Positions 1 to 9,697 of a DNA stretch of 64,000 bases are shown piece after piece. The translations under genes and the position numbers were made by a program. Location of the stretch: assembly GCA_937995515.1 (NCBI GenBank), contig CALKJZ010000014.1, positions 124,001 to 188,000 on the forward strand, given 5' to 3'. The notes under the pieces are model-generated. The model was given only the letters and a program-made list of their open reading frames with translations. It had not been told where the DNA came from and did not search any database. Positions within the stretch are counted from its first letter, which is position 1. The number at the start of each line of letters is the position of its first letter. The DNA comes from an uncultured Sphingomonadaceae bacterium. GTDB lineage: Bacteria; Pseudomonadota; Alphaproteobacteria; Sphingomonadales; Sphingomonadaceae.

Positions 1-318
1 GCGGCAGGCGCGGCCGAGCGGCTGGCGCGGCTTGGCCATGCCAATGTGCAGGTGCGGGCGGGCGATGGCCAGGCCGGCTGGCCGGAGGAGGCGCCCTTCG
101 ACGGCATCATCGTGACCGCCGCCGCGCCCGCCATCCCGGCGCCGCTGGTTGCACAGCTGAAGCCGGGCGGGCGGATGGTGATCCCGGTGGGGCCAAGAGA
201 CGGGGTGCAGGTGCTGAAAGTGGTGGAGAAGGGCGCAGACGGGCAGGTGACGGAGACGCCCATCCTCGACGTGCGCTTTGTCCCGCTCACGGGGGAGGGC
301 GCCTGCGGCCCGCGATGA
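1..318 (+). CDS. pcm: Protein-L-isoaspartate O-methyltransferase, 3' part
   Basis: The gene enters from the left edge in frame 1, so the N-terminus is missing. About 105 residues remain. PCMT enzymes use S-adenosylmethionine to methylate damaged L-isoaspartyl residues so that they can revert to aspartate. The visible part carries the typical C-terminal pieces: FDGIIVTAAAP, then PAPLVAQLKPGGRMVIPVG, and a final strand ending near FVPLTGEG. The stop at 316-318 is followed by a strong hairpin shared with the convergent transporter gene. The family call rests on these C-terminal motifs only. Confidence 0.9.
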   Translation, partial: AAGAAERLARLGHANVQVRAGDGQAGWPEEAPFDGIIVTAAAPAIPAPLVAQLKPGGRMVIPVGPRDGVQVLKVVEKGADGQVTETPILDVRFVPLTGEGACGPR

Positions 319-354
319 AGGTCGACCGCGGGCCCGGCCCTCCGTGCAAGGGAA

Positions 355-384
355 ACGGGGCGGTGGGATGCCCCACCGCCCCGT
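355..384. terminator. Bidirectional hairpin between pcm and the MFS gene
   Basis: A perfect 13-bp inverted repeat (355-367 with 372-384) has a 4-nt loop and lies between two convergent genes. There is no clear T-run, but a stem this strong between convergent stops fits a shared terminator. Confidence 0.7.
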
Positions 385-417
385 CCCCGCCTTCCGCAGG
401 CTGTGCTGGTCGGGCGT

Positions 418-2109
418 TCAGCTGTCGATGTCGCGGCGGAAGGTTTCGGGGAGGCACAGGAGGCCGACGGCCACCGTGAGCCCGGCCACGACGATCGGGT
501 ACCAGAGGCCGTAGGTGATGTCCCCCGTGGCCGCCACCAGCGCAAAGGCGATGGTGGGCAGGAACCCGCCGAACCAGCCATTGCCGATGTGGTAGGGCAG
601 CGACATGGCCGTGTAGCGGATCTTGGTGGGGAAGAGTTCCACCAGCAGCGCCGCGATCGGGCCGTAGACCATCGTCACATAGAGGACGAGGAGGAACAGG
701 ATCGCCACCACCATCGGCTTGTCGATGGCCGCAGGATCCGCGCTCGCGGGATAGCCGGCGGCGGCGAGGGCCTCCTTCGCCTCGTCGTGGAAGCCCGCGA
801 CGAGGCCCTTGCGCGCCTCGGCGTCGAGCGGCGCCGGGTCTGCCACCTTCAGCACCCGGTCGCCCACCGTCACGGTGGTGCCCGCGCCCGGCGCTGCGGC
901 CACATTGGCATAGTTCACGCCCGACTTGGCGAGGAACGACTTGGCAATGTCGCACGCGCTGCTGTCAAACCGGTTCTTGCCGATGGGGTCGAACTGGGTC
1001 GAGCAGGTGGCCGGATCCGCCGAGACGGTGACCGGCGCCGACTGCTGCGCGGCGTAGAGGGCGGGGTTTGCGGCCTTCTGCAGCGCATCGAACAGCGGGA
1101 AGTAGGTGACCGCCGCGAGCAGGCAGCCGGCGAGGATGATGGGCTTGCGGCCCACCTTGTCCGACAGCCAGCCGAAGAAGACGAAGAACGGCGTGGCGAG
1201 CACCAGCGCGATGGCGATCAGCATGTTGGTGGTGGCGCCATCGACCTTCATCATCTTCTCGAGGAAGAACAGTGCATAGAACTGGCCCGTGTACCAGACG
1301 ACCGCCTGGCCCGCGACCGCGCCGAACAGTGCGATGAGGACGAGGCGGAGGTTGGTCCAGTGGCCGAAGGCCTCCTTCAGCGGCGCCTTGGACTGCTTGC
1401 CCTCGGCCTTCATGCGCTGGAAGACGGGGCTCTCCTCGAGCTGCATGCGGATCCACAGCGAGATGCCGAGCAGGAACACCGACACGAGGAAGGGCAGCCG
1501 CCAGCCCCAGTCCTTGAAGGCCTCCTCGCCCACCAGCGTGCGGATGCCGAGCACCACGATCAGGGCTGCGAACAGGCCGAGCGTCGCGGTGGTCTGGATG
1601 AAGCTGGTGAAGAAGCCGCGCTTGTTGTTGGGCGCATGCTCGGCGACATAGGTCGCCGCCCCGCCATATTCGCCGCCGAGCGCGAGGCCCTGCAGCATCC
1701 GCAGCAGCACGAGGATGATCGGTGCGGCAACCCCGATGGTCGCATAGCTGGGCAGCACGCCCACCATGAAGGTCGCAAAGCCCATGAGACCCATGGTGAT
1801 GAGGAAGGTGTATTTGCGGCCCACAAGGTCGCCCAGCCGCCCGAACACGACCGCGCCGAACGGGCGGACGGCAAAGCCTGCTGCAAAGGCGCCGAGCGCC
1901 AGGATGAAGCCCGTCGTCTCGTTCACGCCCGAGAAGAACTGCGCCGAGATGATGATGGCCAGAAGCCCGTAGAGATAGAAGTCATACCATTCGAAGATCG
2001 TCCCGAGAGACGAGGCGAGAATGACCTTCTTCTCGCTCTGGGTTGGGGTGTGATGTTTTGGCAGCGCGCCGATATCATCGACCGTGCCGCCGATGGCAGG
2101 CGGTGTCAT
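418..2109 (-). CDS. MFS transporter, metabolite:H+ symporter (MHS/ProP-like) type
   Basis: A 563-residue inner-membrane permease. The start of the fold (GTIFEWYDFYLYG) and the loop motif FGRLGDLVGRK are typical of the MHS branch, which imports organic acids, betaine or similar solutes with protons. A second conserved loop is GWLSDKVGRK. Between the two halves (about residues 340-470) there is an extra hydrophilic segment with two cysteines, making the protein longer than ProP (about 500 aa). The gene lies 56 nt downstream of the porin on the same strand and next to acs, so a carboxylate such as acetate is a plausible substrate. That is inference from context; the sequence does not fix the substrate. 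Confidence 0.85.
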   Translation of the reverse strand: MTPPAIGGTVDDIGALPKHHTPTQSEKKVILASSLGTIFEWYDFYLYGLLAIIISAQFFSGVNETTGFILALGAFAAGFAVRPFGAVVFGRLGDLVGRKYTFLITMGLMGFATFMVGVLPSYATIGVAAPIILVLLRMLQGLALGGEYGGAATYVAEHAPNNKRGFFTSFIQTTATLGLFAALIVVLGIRTLVGEEAFKDWGWRLPFLVSVFLLGISLWIRMQLEESPVFQRMKAEGKQSKAPLKEAFGHWTNLRLVLIALFGAVAGQAVVWYTGQFYALFFLEKMMKVDGATTNMLIAIALVLATPFFVFFGWLSDKVGRKPIILAGCLLAAVTYFPLFDALQKAANPALYAAQQSAPVTVSADPATCSTQFDPIGKNRFDSSACDIAKSFLAKSGVNYANVAAAPGAGTTVTVGDRVLKVADPAPLDAEARKGLVAGFHDEAKEALAAAGYPASADPAAIDKPMVVAILFLLVLYVTMVYGPIAALLVELFPTKIRYTAMSLPYHIGNGWFGGFLPTIAFALVAATGDITYGLWYPIVVAGLTVAVGLLCLPETFRRDIDS

Positions 2110-2165
2110 GGCTTTCTCCTCTTCATATCTGGGTGTGGATCATTCTCTCAGTTTCACCTCTTCTG

Positions 2166-3533
2166 TCAGAAGGTGTATCGGGTGACGAACTCGACCCGGT
2201 CGAGCTGGCCGCGGGCGCCGTTCACGATCTCGCGCTCGCCGTGGCGCAGCTCGAGGCCCACATCGAGGCCCTTGACCGGGGTGGCGAAGATGTTGCCGGC
2301 AACGCTCCAGGCGGCCTTGTTGGCCGTTGCGGGCAGCTGCACGTCCGGCCAGTCCACCTCCTGGAAGCTGGCCATCACGGTCGAGCGGATCGCAGGGGTC
2401 CAGCCGAGTTTCAGGGCGGCGAAGCCCGCGACAAGCCCGACGGGGTGGACCCGCCCGTTGGTGAACACGCCATCCGGGGCGAAGTTGAGGCCGACATAGT
2501 GGCCGATGCCCTCCCCGCCGGTGAGCATGAAGCGCATGTCGTGGCGGCTGGACGGGCCGAACGGCACCCGGCCGGCGAGCGACAGGCCCCAGCCGAAGGC
2601 GCTGTCCTTGGCGGTGCCGTCGGAGACCGTCACGTCGTGCGCGAGGCCTGCGAGCGACACCTCGGCCGGCCCGAGCCGGCCCGACAGTTTCAGCACGAGA
2701 TCGGGGAAGGCGGCATCGTCGCTTTCGGCCAGCGCCGGCGAAAGGCTCGAGATCGACGAGGTGATCGGGTTCTCGGCGGCAAGCGCGAGGTTGGCGGCCT
2801 TGCCGAGCTTCGTTGTCCAGCGCACGAGCGGCTGGCGCACGAAGACGGTGCCCTCGGTCGGGCCGATGAAGTCGGTCGTCTCGGGAAGGGCTCCGACGTT
2901 CTGGAAGGTCGACCAGTCCTGCCCGGCGGTGAAGCCGCGCCAGCTGATGGTCGCCCGGCGCAGGGCAAGATTGTAGCCATTGGTGGTGCGGGCGGTGCCC
3001 TGGGTGCCGGGCGCTGTCTGGAAATCGACCTCGACATAGCCGGTCAGCGGCGCGCCATCGACAGTGGCCGTGCCGGAAAGCCACAGCCGGGTCTGCTTGG
3101 CGTGCGCGGAAAAATGGGTGCTGCGCACGCCGCCCACCGGCACTTGCTGCGGCAGCCAGAAATCGCGCACGAGGGCGCCCGGGGCCGGGTTGCCGTCGCC
3201 ATAGACCGAATAGGCGGTCCAGAGCTTCACGAAGCCGCCCGCCCGGAAGGTGGTGCCGCCGACGCGGAAGCCCTCGCGCGCCTCGGTTGCCGCCACCCGC
3301 TTCTCGAGCGCTGCAATCTCCTCGGCGCTGGCCGCCTGCGCGCCGGTGCCGGCGCCCTGCGGCGCGGCGGCTGCCGCGGGGGCTGCCGCGCGCGCGGCCT
3401 GAAGCTCACCGCGCAGCCGCGCCACCTCGGCCTCCAGTGCCGCCAGCCGGGCCTCCAGCGACCCCGCGCCCTGCGCCAGCGCCGGCGCCGCGGCACTGCA
3501 AAGGAGGAAGGCAAGGCCGATCGTTGCTCGCAT
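2166..3533 (-). CDS. Outer-membrane porin, DcaP-like
   Basis: Predicted 455 residues from the ATG at 3533, chosen because it begins a clean signal peptide ([20 protein letters not shown], cut after ALAQ) and has a GGGGAG ribosome site; longer in-frame starts have no such features. A short coiled coil ([19 protein letters not shown]) follows, then an Ala/Pro linker and a beta-barrel domain starting near [17 protein letters not shown]. The protein ends in the outer-membrane beta-signal VTRYTF. This layout matches DcaP-type trimeric porins, several of which admit dicarboxylates. It probably feeds the permease encoded just downstream. It is divergent from acs, with about 208 bp of shared regulatory DNA. 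Confidence 0.82.
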   Translation of the reverse strand: MRATIGLAFLLCSAAAPALAQGAGSLEARLAALEAEVARLRGELQAARAAAPAAAAAPQGAGTGAQAASAEEIAALEKRVAATEAREGFRVGGTTFRAGGFVKLWTAYSVYGDGNPAPGALVRDFWLPQQVPVGGVRSTHFSAHAKQTRLWLSGTATVDGAPLTGYVEVDFQTAPGTQGTARTTNGYNLALRRATISWRGFTAGQDWSTFQNVGALPETTDFIGPTEGTVFVRQPLVRWTTKLGKAANLALAAENPITSSISSLSPALAESDDAAFPDLVLKLSGRLGPAEVSLAGLAHDVTVSDGTAKDSAFGWGLSLAGRVPFGPSSRHDMRFMLTGGEGIGHYVGLNFAPDGVFTNGRVHPVGLVAGFAALKLGWTPAIRSTVMASFQEVDWPDVQLPATANKAAWSVAGNIFATPVKGLDVGLELRHGEREIVNGARGQLDRVEFVTRYTF

Positions 3534-3622
3534 GTCTATCTCCCCAGCCCGCCCCGGCATCCCTCGTTTTCCGGGTTTTCGGGCTGCGGCGAACATGCCC
3601 CGGCGCACGAGGGGCTTCCTAC

Positions 3623-3654
3623 CCCGACCATGGTCGGGCACGACCAACGTCGGG
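3623..3654. promoter_or_regulatory. Two tandem near-palindromes, candidate operator between porin and acs
   Basis: A perfect 16-bp palindrome (3623-3638, core CGACCATGGTCG) is followed directly by a 14-bp relative (3641-3654, CGACCAACGTCGGG). The two 14-mers match at 12 of 14 positions and are phased 16 bp apart, roughly one and a half helical turns. They lie about 90 bp from either start codon. Which protein binds here is unknown; CrbR, encoded by the response-regulator gene just after acs, is the obvious candidate. Confidence 0.5.
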
Positions 3655-3741
3655 GGTTCGCCTGGGCGCGGCTGTTGGATAAGGTGCCGGTCGACGGGCG
3701 GGAGGGATTGCGGCCCGGAGACCGGATGGCGGAGGACAGCA

Positions 3742-5700
3742 ATGAGCGAGACACTGCACAGGGTGCCGGACGCCTGGGCCACAACGGCCCGCTACACGCG
3801 CGAGAGCTATCAGCGGCTCTACCGCGAGTCGCTTGACGATCCGGAGGCCTTCTGGCGGCGCGAGGCGCAGCGGATCGACTGGATCCGCCCCTTCACCCGG
3901 GTTTCAGAGTGGTCGTTCGAGGAGGCGGATTTCGGCATCCGCTGGTTCGACGACGGCACCCTCAATGTCGCGGCCAACTGCCTCGACCGGCACGTCGCGG
4001 CCGGCCACGGAGCGCGCACGGCCATCATCTGGGAGCCGGATGATCCCAAGACCCCGGGCCGCACGCTCAGCTATGCCGAGCTGCTCGAGGCCGTCTGCCG
4101 CCTCAGCAATGGCCTTCAGTCGCTCGGCGTGCGCCGGGGGGACCGGGTGACCATCTACCTGCCGATGATCCCGGAGGCCGCGATTGCCATGCTGGCCTGT
4201 GCGCGGATCGGTGCCATCCACTCGGTGGTCTTCGGCGGATTTTCGCCCGAGGCGCTCGCCGGCCGCATCCAGGATTGCGATTCGGGCATCGTCATCACTG
4301 CCGATGAAGGGCTGCGCGGCGGGCGCACCGTGCCGCTCAAGGCCAATGTCGACATCGCGCTCGAGCGCTGCCCAAGCGTGAAGACGGTGGTGGTCGTGGC
4401 GCGCACAGGCGCGGCCGTGCAATGGGTGGAAGGCCGCGATGTCGCCTATGAGGCGCTGGTCGGCGCCCAGCCGGCCACCCACCAGCCGGCCGAGATGGGT
4501 GCGGAGGATCCGCTCTTCATCCTCTACACCTCAGGCAGCACCGGCAAGCCCAAGGGGGTGCTCCACACCAGCGGCGGCTATCTGGTGTGGGCCTCGCTCA
4601 CGCACGAGGCGGTGTTCGACTATCGCCCCGGCCAGGTCTACTGGTGCGCGGCGGATGTCGGCTGGGTGACCGGCCATTCCTATGTCGTCTACGGGCCGCT
4701 TGCCAACGGCGCGACCACGCTGATGTTCGAGGGCGTGCCCAGCTGGCCCGATCATGGCCGCTTCTGGGAGGTGGTGGACAGGCACCGCGTCGAGATCTTC
4801 TACACCGCGCCGACGGCCATCCGCGCGCTGATGCGCGAGGGCGACCACTGGGTGACCCGGCATGCGCGCACGTCGCTTCGCCTTCTTGGCACCGTCGGCG
4901 AACCGATCAATCCCGAGGCGTGGGACTGGTATCATCGCGTGGTCGGCGAGCGGCGCTGCCCGATTGTCGATACCTGGTGGCAGACCGAGACGGGCGGCGC
5001 GATGATCGCGCCCCTTCCGGGCGCGACCGATCTGAAGCCCGGCTCGGCCACGCTTCCGATGTTCGGCGTGGAGCCGCAGATCGTCGATGCCGAGGGCCGG
5101 CCGCTCGAGGGCGCGTGCGAGGGCAATCTGTGCATCCTGCGCTCGTGGCCCGGGCAGATGCGCACCGTCTGGGGCGATCACCGCCGCTTCTTCGAAACCT
5201 ATTTCACCACCTTCCGCGGCAAGTATTTCACCGGCGATGGCTGCCGGCGCGATGCCGACGGCTACTACTGGATCACCGGCCGGGTCGACGACGTGATCAA
5301 CGTCTCGGGCCACCGCATGGGCACGGCCGAGGTGGAATCGGCGCTGGTGGCGCATGCCAAGGTGGCCGAGGCTGCCGTGGTGGGCTTCCCGCACGACCTG
5401 AAAGGCCAGGGCATCTACGCCTATGTGACGCTCAACGCCAACGAGGTGGCAACGCCCGAGCTGCGCCAGGAGCTCGTGCAGTGGGTGCGCAGGGAAATCG
5501 GCCCGATTGCAACGCCCGATGTCATCCAGTTCGCCCCTGCCCTGCCCAAGACCCGCTCGGGCAAGATCATGCGGCGGATTTTGCGCAAGATCGCCGAGAA
5601 CGATCTCGGCAGCCTCGGAGACACCTCGACCCTTGCCGATCCGGCGGTTGTCGACCAGCTGGTGGCCGGCCGCGCCCAGGCTGCGCCGCGGGCTGCCTGA
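3742..5700 (+). CDS. acs: Acetyl-CoA synthetase (AMP-forming)
   Basis: Makes acetyl-CoA from acetate, ATP and CoA through acetyl-AMP, in the cytoplasm. The 652 residues match the usual Acs length when the ATG at 3742 is used; GGAGG lies 5 nt upstream of it. Visible signatures are the phosphate loop [11 protein letters not shown] (262-272), the adenine/acetate region TWWQTETGG (411-419), and the C-terminal TRSGKIMRR with the catalytic, acetylation-prone lysine at about K608. The [12 protein letters not shown] hinge is also intact. The gene is followed after 6 nt by a response regulator, and a porin and permease diverge from it, so the whole block looks like an acetate-use locus. Confidence 0.96.
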   Translation: MSETLHRVPDAWATTARYTRESYQRLYRESLDDPEAFWRREAQRIDWIRPFTRVSEWSFEEADFGIRWFDDGTLNVAANCLDRHVAAGHGARTAIIWEPDDPKTPGRTLSYAELLEAVCRLSNGLQSLGVRRGDRVTIYLPMIPEAAIAMLACARIGAIHSVVFGGFSPEALAGRIQDCDSGIVITADEGLRGGRTVPLKANVDIALERCPSVKTVVVVARTGAAVQWVEGRDVAYEALVGAQPATHQPAEMGAEDPLFILYTSGSTGKPKGVLHTSGGYLVWASLTHEAVFDYRPGQVYWCAADVGWVTGHSYVVYGPLANGATTLMFEGVPSWPDHGRFWEVVDRHRVEIFYTAPTAIRALMREGDHWVTRHARTSLRLLGTVGEPINPEAWDWYHRVVGERRCPIVDTWWQTETGGAMIAPLPGATDLKPGSATLPMFGVEPQIVDAEGRPLEGACEGNLCILRSWPGQMRTVWGDHRRFFETYFTTFRGKYFTGDGCRRDADGYYWITGRVDDVINVSGHRMGTAEVESALVAHAKVAEAAVVGFPHDLKGQGIYAYVTLNANEVATPELRQELVQWVRREIGPIATPDVIQFAPALPKTRSGKIMRRILRKIAENDLGSLGDTSTLADPAVVDQLVAGRAQAAPRAA

Positions 5701-5706
5701 GCGGCG

Positions 5707-6330
5707 GTGGCGGGCGCGGTTCTCGTTGCAGACGACCATCCGGCGTTCCGCGCGGCGCTTGCGCTCGCGGTGCAGGGGGCCGCGCCCGGGGCCCGGCTGA
5801 TCGAGGCGGCAACCCTTGCCGAGGCCGCCGAGGCCGTGCGCGCGGCGGCGGATCTTGCGCTCATCCTCCTCGATCTCGACCTGCCCGGCGCGGAAGGGGT
5901 GTCGGGCGTTGCGCTCCTCCACAGCGAGCGGCCGGAGGTGCCGATCCTCGTCGTCTCGGCGGCCGACCGGGAGGCCGCGCGCCCGGCCCGCGCCTTCGGC
6001 GCGCGCGGCTTCATTCCCAAAAGCGCCGAGCTGCCCGAAATCGAGGCCGCGATTGCCCGCGCGCTGGCCGGCGACCCGGAGCCGTTCGCCTGGCCCGATG
6101 CCGAGGCGCCCATGGCGGCCACGATCGCGACGCTCACCCCCACCGAGCTCAAGGTGCTGCTCGGCGTGCTGAGGGGCCAGCTCAACAAGCAGATTGCCCA
6201 CGAGCTCGCGATCAGCGAGGCCACGGTCAAGGGCCACATGACATCGCTTATGAAAAAGCTCGGGGTGCACAACCGGACGCAGGCGGTGCTTGCCGCGCGC
6301 GCGCTGCGCCTCGAGGCGGGGCCTGGCTGA
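5707..6330 (+). CDS. crbR: LuxR-family response regulator, CrbR-like
   Basis: 207 residues with a GTG start, 6 nt after acs. The N-terminal receiver domain keeps the acidic pair D9/D10, the phospho-acceptor D56 (LLDLDLPG) and the conserved K105 (FIPKS). The C-terminal helix-turn-helix of the NarL/LuxR class spans about 140-195 (LTPTELKVLLGVLRG, then ISEATVKGHM). In Vibrio and Pseudomonas, CrbR (also ErdR) has this architecture and activates acs together with the kinase CrbS. Here the regulator is co-directional with acs and convergent with a CrbS-like kinase only 13 nt away. The family call is firm; the CrbR name rests on architecture and neighbourhood. Confidence 0.82.
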   Translation: MAGAVLVADDHPAFRAALALAVQGAAPGARLIEAATLAEAAEAVRAAADLALILLDLDLPGAEGVSGVALLHSERPEVPILVVSAADREAARPARAFGARGFIPKSAELPEIEAAIARALAGDPEPFAWPDAEAPMAATIATLTPTELKVLLGVLRGQLNKQIAHELAISEATVKGHMTSLMKKLGVHNRTQAVLAARALRLEAGPG

Positions 6331-6343
6331 GCCGTGCCGCCTC

Positions 6344-9300
6344 TTATTCGGCTGCAGCGCTAAGGCGCGGGCGCGCAAGCGCGGCAAGAAGCGCGTCCGG
6401 GTCTGCCGGCTTGGGGATGAGCACGACGCCCAGCGCCTCGACGCGCCGCCGGTCCACCCGGCCGGGGCTTGCCGTTACCAGCACCAGCGGAATGTCGCCG
6501 AACCGGGCCCGCAGCCGTGCGGCCAGATCGAGCCCGCTTGGGCCCGGCCCCAGGTCGAGATCCAGCACGGCACCGGCAAGCCCGCCGGCTGCGGCGGCAG
6601 CGAGGGCCTCGGCGGCGCCTGCGGCCGGAACCGGCGCCAGCCCCACGCCCTCGAGCAGCGCGCCGAGCGCGGCAAGCGCCGCTGCATCGTCGTCGACGCA
6701 GAGGATCCGCCCGCTTGCAAGCGGCGCCTGGCTGGCCCGCTGCGCGGTCTCGGGCGGGCGTTCCGCCGCCTCGGCAAGGGGCACTGCAATCGCGAAGGTG
6801 GAGCCGCGGCCGGGCGCCGAGCGCAGCGTCACCGGCGTGCCGAGGAGCCTTGCAATCCGGTCGACGATGGCAAGGCCAAGGCCCGCGCCGGCGGCGTTGC
6901 GGCCCTGCCCGAGGCGCTCGAACTCGCGGAAGATGCGCGCATGGTCCCTCGGGTCGATGCCCGGGCCGCTGTCGCGCACCTCGAAGCGGAGCTGCCCCGC
7001 CTCGCGCCGGGCGCAGAGCATCACCCGCCCGCGGGGCGTGTAGCGCACGGCGTTCGAAAGCAGGTTGCGCAGCACCGAGGCGAGGAGGCCCCGGTCGGTC
7101 TCGATGGCGAGCGCACGCGGTCGCACCACCAGCTCGAGGCCCTTTTCCGCTGCCAGCGGGCCAAACTCGCGCGCCAGCTCCTCCATCAGGCCGGCCGCAT
7201 CGAAGGGGACCGGCTGGGGCTGGATGCCGCCGGCATCGAGGCGCGAGACATCGAGGAGCGCGCGCAGAAGCTGCTGTGCCGAGACGAGGGCGGCGCTGAT
7301 GTTCCCGACCAGCGGCCGCGCACCGGGGGGGACCTCGCGCTCGAGCGCGGCGGCGAACAGGCGGGCGGCGTGCAGCGGCTGCTGCAGGTCGTGGCTTGCC
7401 GCGGCGAGAAAGCGGGTCTTGTCTCGGGTTGCGGCCTCGGCGGCGGCCTTGGCCTCGGCGAGCGCGCGGTTCGCAGCCGCGAGATCGGCGGTGCGCTCGG
7501 CCACCTGCCGCTCGAGTTCGGCCTGGGCCTGTTTCTCGGCCGTGATGTCGGTAAAGCTCATCACATAGCCGCCGCCCGGGATGGGCGCGCCCGCGGTGCG
7601 GATCCAGCGGCCGGAGGGCCGCCTGCGCTCGAAGCTGTGCGGCAGCCCGCGCGAGAGGTGCCAGAGCCTGCGCGCCACATGGTCGTCCACCTCGCCGGGG
7701 CCGCATTCGCCGCGCTCGGCATTGAAGCGGATGAGGTCGGCGACCGGCCGGCCGATCGCGACCATGCCGGGCGGATAGTCGAACAGCTCGAGATAGCGCC
7801 GGTTCCACGCCACAAGGCGCAGGTTCGGGTCGATCACCGAGACCCCCTGGTCGATGGCCTCAAGCGTTGCGGCAAGGAGCGACCGCGACAGGGTGACGGA
7901 CTGGCCGCTCATGTCGAGGAGCCGGACGACCGCTTCCATGTCGAGCCGGCCGCCCTCCAGCGCCGAACCGATGACCATCCGTGCAGACGGCGCACCGATC
8001 ACCCGCGCCACGAGCTGTTCGGCCCGCCGCGCCGCAGCCGGTGTCACCGGCCCTTCCGGGGCGCCCGCCTCGGGCCCGAGCGCCGCCTCGGCCTCCGCCT
8101 CGCCAACAAAGCGGGCCGCAAGCGCCTTCAGCTCCGCCATGGTGCGGATGCCCGATTTCGCAACCGGGGCGCGCCAGACCGAACGGGCAAGCCGCGCCCT
8201 GTCGAGCGCCAGCGTGCCGGCCAGCGCGCCGGTGTTGAGCGCAAGGCTCCAGAACAGCCCATGGGCCAGCGGGTCGCCCAGGTCGAACCCGAGGAGCGCC
8301 TGCGGATGGAGGAGCCCGCCGGTTGAGGCCGCCAGCACGGCGCCGAAGCCCGGCCCGGCAAGCGACGGCAGGAACAGGGTGAAAAGCCAGGTGAGCCCGC
8401 CGGCCATCAGCCCCGCGCGGACGGCGGCCGGGCTCGCGATGCCGAAGAGCGTCGCGGCAAGGAGCGGCGGCGCGAACTGGGCGACGCCGGCAAAGGCCAC
8501 CAGCCCGATGGTGGCGAGCGAGCGGCTGCTGTCGAGCATTTCGGCATAGATGAGCGCAATGGCCATGATGGCCACGATCACCATCCGCCTGGCCAGCCGC
8601 ATGCGCCGGCCGAGATCGGTGGCCCGGCCGAGGCCCTCGCGCACGAGGGCCGGCGCGAGGAGATCGTTGGTCGCCATGGTGGCAAGCGCCAGCGTTTCGG
8701 CGATGATCATGGCGGTGGCGGCCGAGAAGCCGCCAAGAAAGGCGAGATGGGCAAGACCGGTCGCCCCCGAGGCCAGCGGCAGCGCCAGCACGTAGAGATC
8801 CGGCGGCACCGCGTCGCCGAGGCCTGTGAGCCCGGCGGCGGCCAGCGGCAGCACCACGAGCGAGACGGCGGCGAGATAGGCAAGAAAGGGCCAGCGTCCG
8901 GCCCGGACGGCCTCGGGCGAGGGCGCCTCGACAAAACCGAGATAGAACTGCCGCGGCAGGCAGAGGATGGCGAGGCCCGCCGCGACGGTTGCCGCAAAGA
9001 ACCCGACGCCCGGCCCCGCTGCGAAGCGTTCGGCAAGCGCGCCCGTGGCGGCCGCGGCATGGCCTGGCTCGCCGGCCAGCAGCGTGAGGGCAAACAGGCC
9101 GAGCGTCATCAGCGCGGCGAGCTTCACCAGCGATTCGAAGGCGACCGCGGCCACGAGGCCGCGGTTCTGCCGCGCAACCTCCACCGAGCGGGCGCCGAAC
9201 AGGATTGCGAATGCGGCAAGCGCGGCCGCCGTGACGAGGGTGACGGCGCCCGAGCGTTCGATCCCGGCGAGAACCGCGAAGGTGGAGGCGACGGCGCGCA

Positions 9301-9697
9301 GCTGCAGCGCGATATAGGGGATGGAGGCCACGAGCGCGATGCTGCAGACGAGCATGGCCACCTCCCGGCTGCGCCCGTGCATTTGCGCGAGGAAGTCGCC
9401 GATCGAGACCGCGCGCGCCTCGCGCACCTGGCTGGCGAGGCGTTCAAGAAGGCGCGGTGCGAGCAGGAAGACGAGCGCGGGGCCGAGATAGATCGCAAGA
9501 TAGGGCCAGCCGTCGGAGGCGGCCGTGCCCACCGCGCCGAAGAACGACCAGGAGGTGAAGTAGACCGCCAGCGAGAGCGGGTAGACAAGCCCCCTTGCGC
9601 GCGGCGGGAGGCCCGAGCGGTCGACCCGCCGCGCGATGACAACGAGCACCATCCCGTAGGCCAGCACGACAAGCGCAGGCAGGAGGCCAGCCGGCAT
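6344..9697 (-). CDS. crbS: Hybrid sensor kinase with N-terminal solute:sodium symporter domain, CrbS-like
   Basis: 1117 residues from the ATG at 9697, which has a GGAGGG site. Order of parts: an SLC5/SSS-type membrane domain of about 13 helices (1 to about 500), a STAC-like linker, a PAS domain (about 607-720), a coiled coil, HisKA with phospho-histidine near H769 (SHDLQQPLHAARL), HATPase (NLLSNAVRYT, DSGPGID, GAGLGLAIV), then a C-terminal receiver domain (about 995-1117) with acceptor Asp near 1046. This is the CrbS/MxtR arrangement, in which the transporter-like part senses or moves acetate-like ligands and a LuxR regulator is the partner. Beside acs and a CrbR-like gene, the assignment is strong, though the ligand is not shown. 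Confidence 0.86.
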   Translation of the reverse strand: MPAGLLPALVVLAYGMVLVVIARRVDRSGLPPRARGLVYPLSLAVYFTSWSFFGAVGTAASDGWPYLAIYLGPALVFLLAPRLLERLASQVREARAVSIGDFLAQMHGRSREVAMLVCSIALVASIPYIALQLRAVASTFAVLAGIERSGAVTLVTAAALAAFAILFGARSVEVARQNRGLVAAVAFESLVKLAALMTLGLFALTLLAGEPGHAAAATGALAERFAAGPGVGFFAATVAAGLAILCLPRQFYLGFVEAPSPEAVRAGRWPFLAYLAAVSLVVLPLAAAGLTGLGDAVPPDLYVLALPLASGATGLAHLAFLGGFSAATAMIIAETLALATMATNDLLAPALVREGLGRATDLGRRMRLARRMVIVAIMAIALIYAEMLDSSRSLATIGLVAFAGVAQFAPPLLAATLFGIASPAAVRAGLMAGGLTWLFTLFLPSLAGPGFGAVLAASTGGLLHPQALLGFDLGDPLAHGLFWSLALNTGALAGTLALDRARLARSVWRAPVAKSGIRTMAELKALAARFVGEAEAEAALGPEAGAPEGPVTPAAARRAEQLVARVIGAPSARMVIGSALEGGRLDMEAVVRLLDMSGQSVTLSRSLLAATLEAIDQGVSVIDPNLRLVAWNRRYLELFDYPPGMVAIGRPVADLIRFNAERGECGPGEVDDHVARRLWHLSRGLPHSFERRRPSGRWIRTAGAPIPGGGYVMSFTDITAEKQAQAELERQVAERTADLAAANRALAEAKAAAEAATRDKTRFLAAASHDLQQPLHAARLFAAALEREVPPGARPLVGNISAALVSAQQLLRALLDVSRLDAGGIQPQPVPFDAAGLMEELAREFGPLAAEKGLELVVRPRALAIETDRGLLASVLRNLLSNAVRYTPRGRVMLCARREAGQLRFEVRDSGPGIDPRDHARIFREFERLGQGRNAAGAGLGLAIVDRIARLLGTPVTLRSAPGRGSTFAIAVPLAEAAERPPETAQRASQAPLASGRILCVDDDAAALAALGALLEGVGLAPVPAAGAAEALAAAAAGGLAGAVLDLDLGPGPSGLDLAARLRARFGDIPLVLVTASPGRVDRRRVEALGVVLIPKPADPDALLAALARPRLSAAAE

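Noticed and set aside
403-2499. Very long open frames opposite the MFS, ribosomal, secA, tuf and fusA genes
   Set aside because: They are antisense shadows produced by high GC content; the real strands carry intact domains and good ribosome sites.
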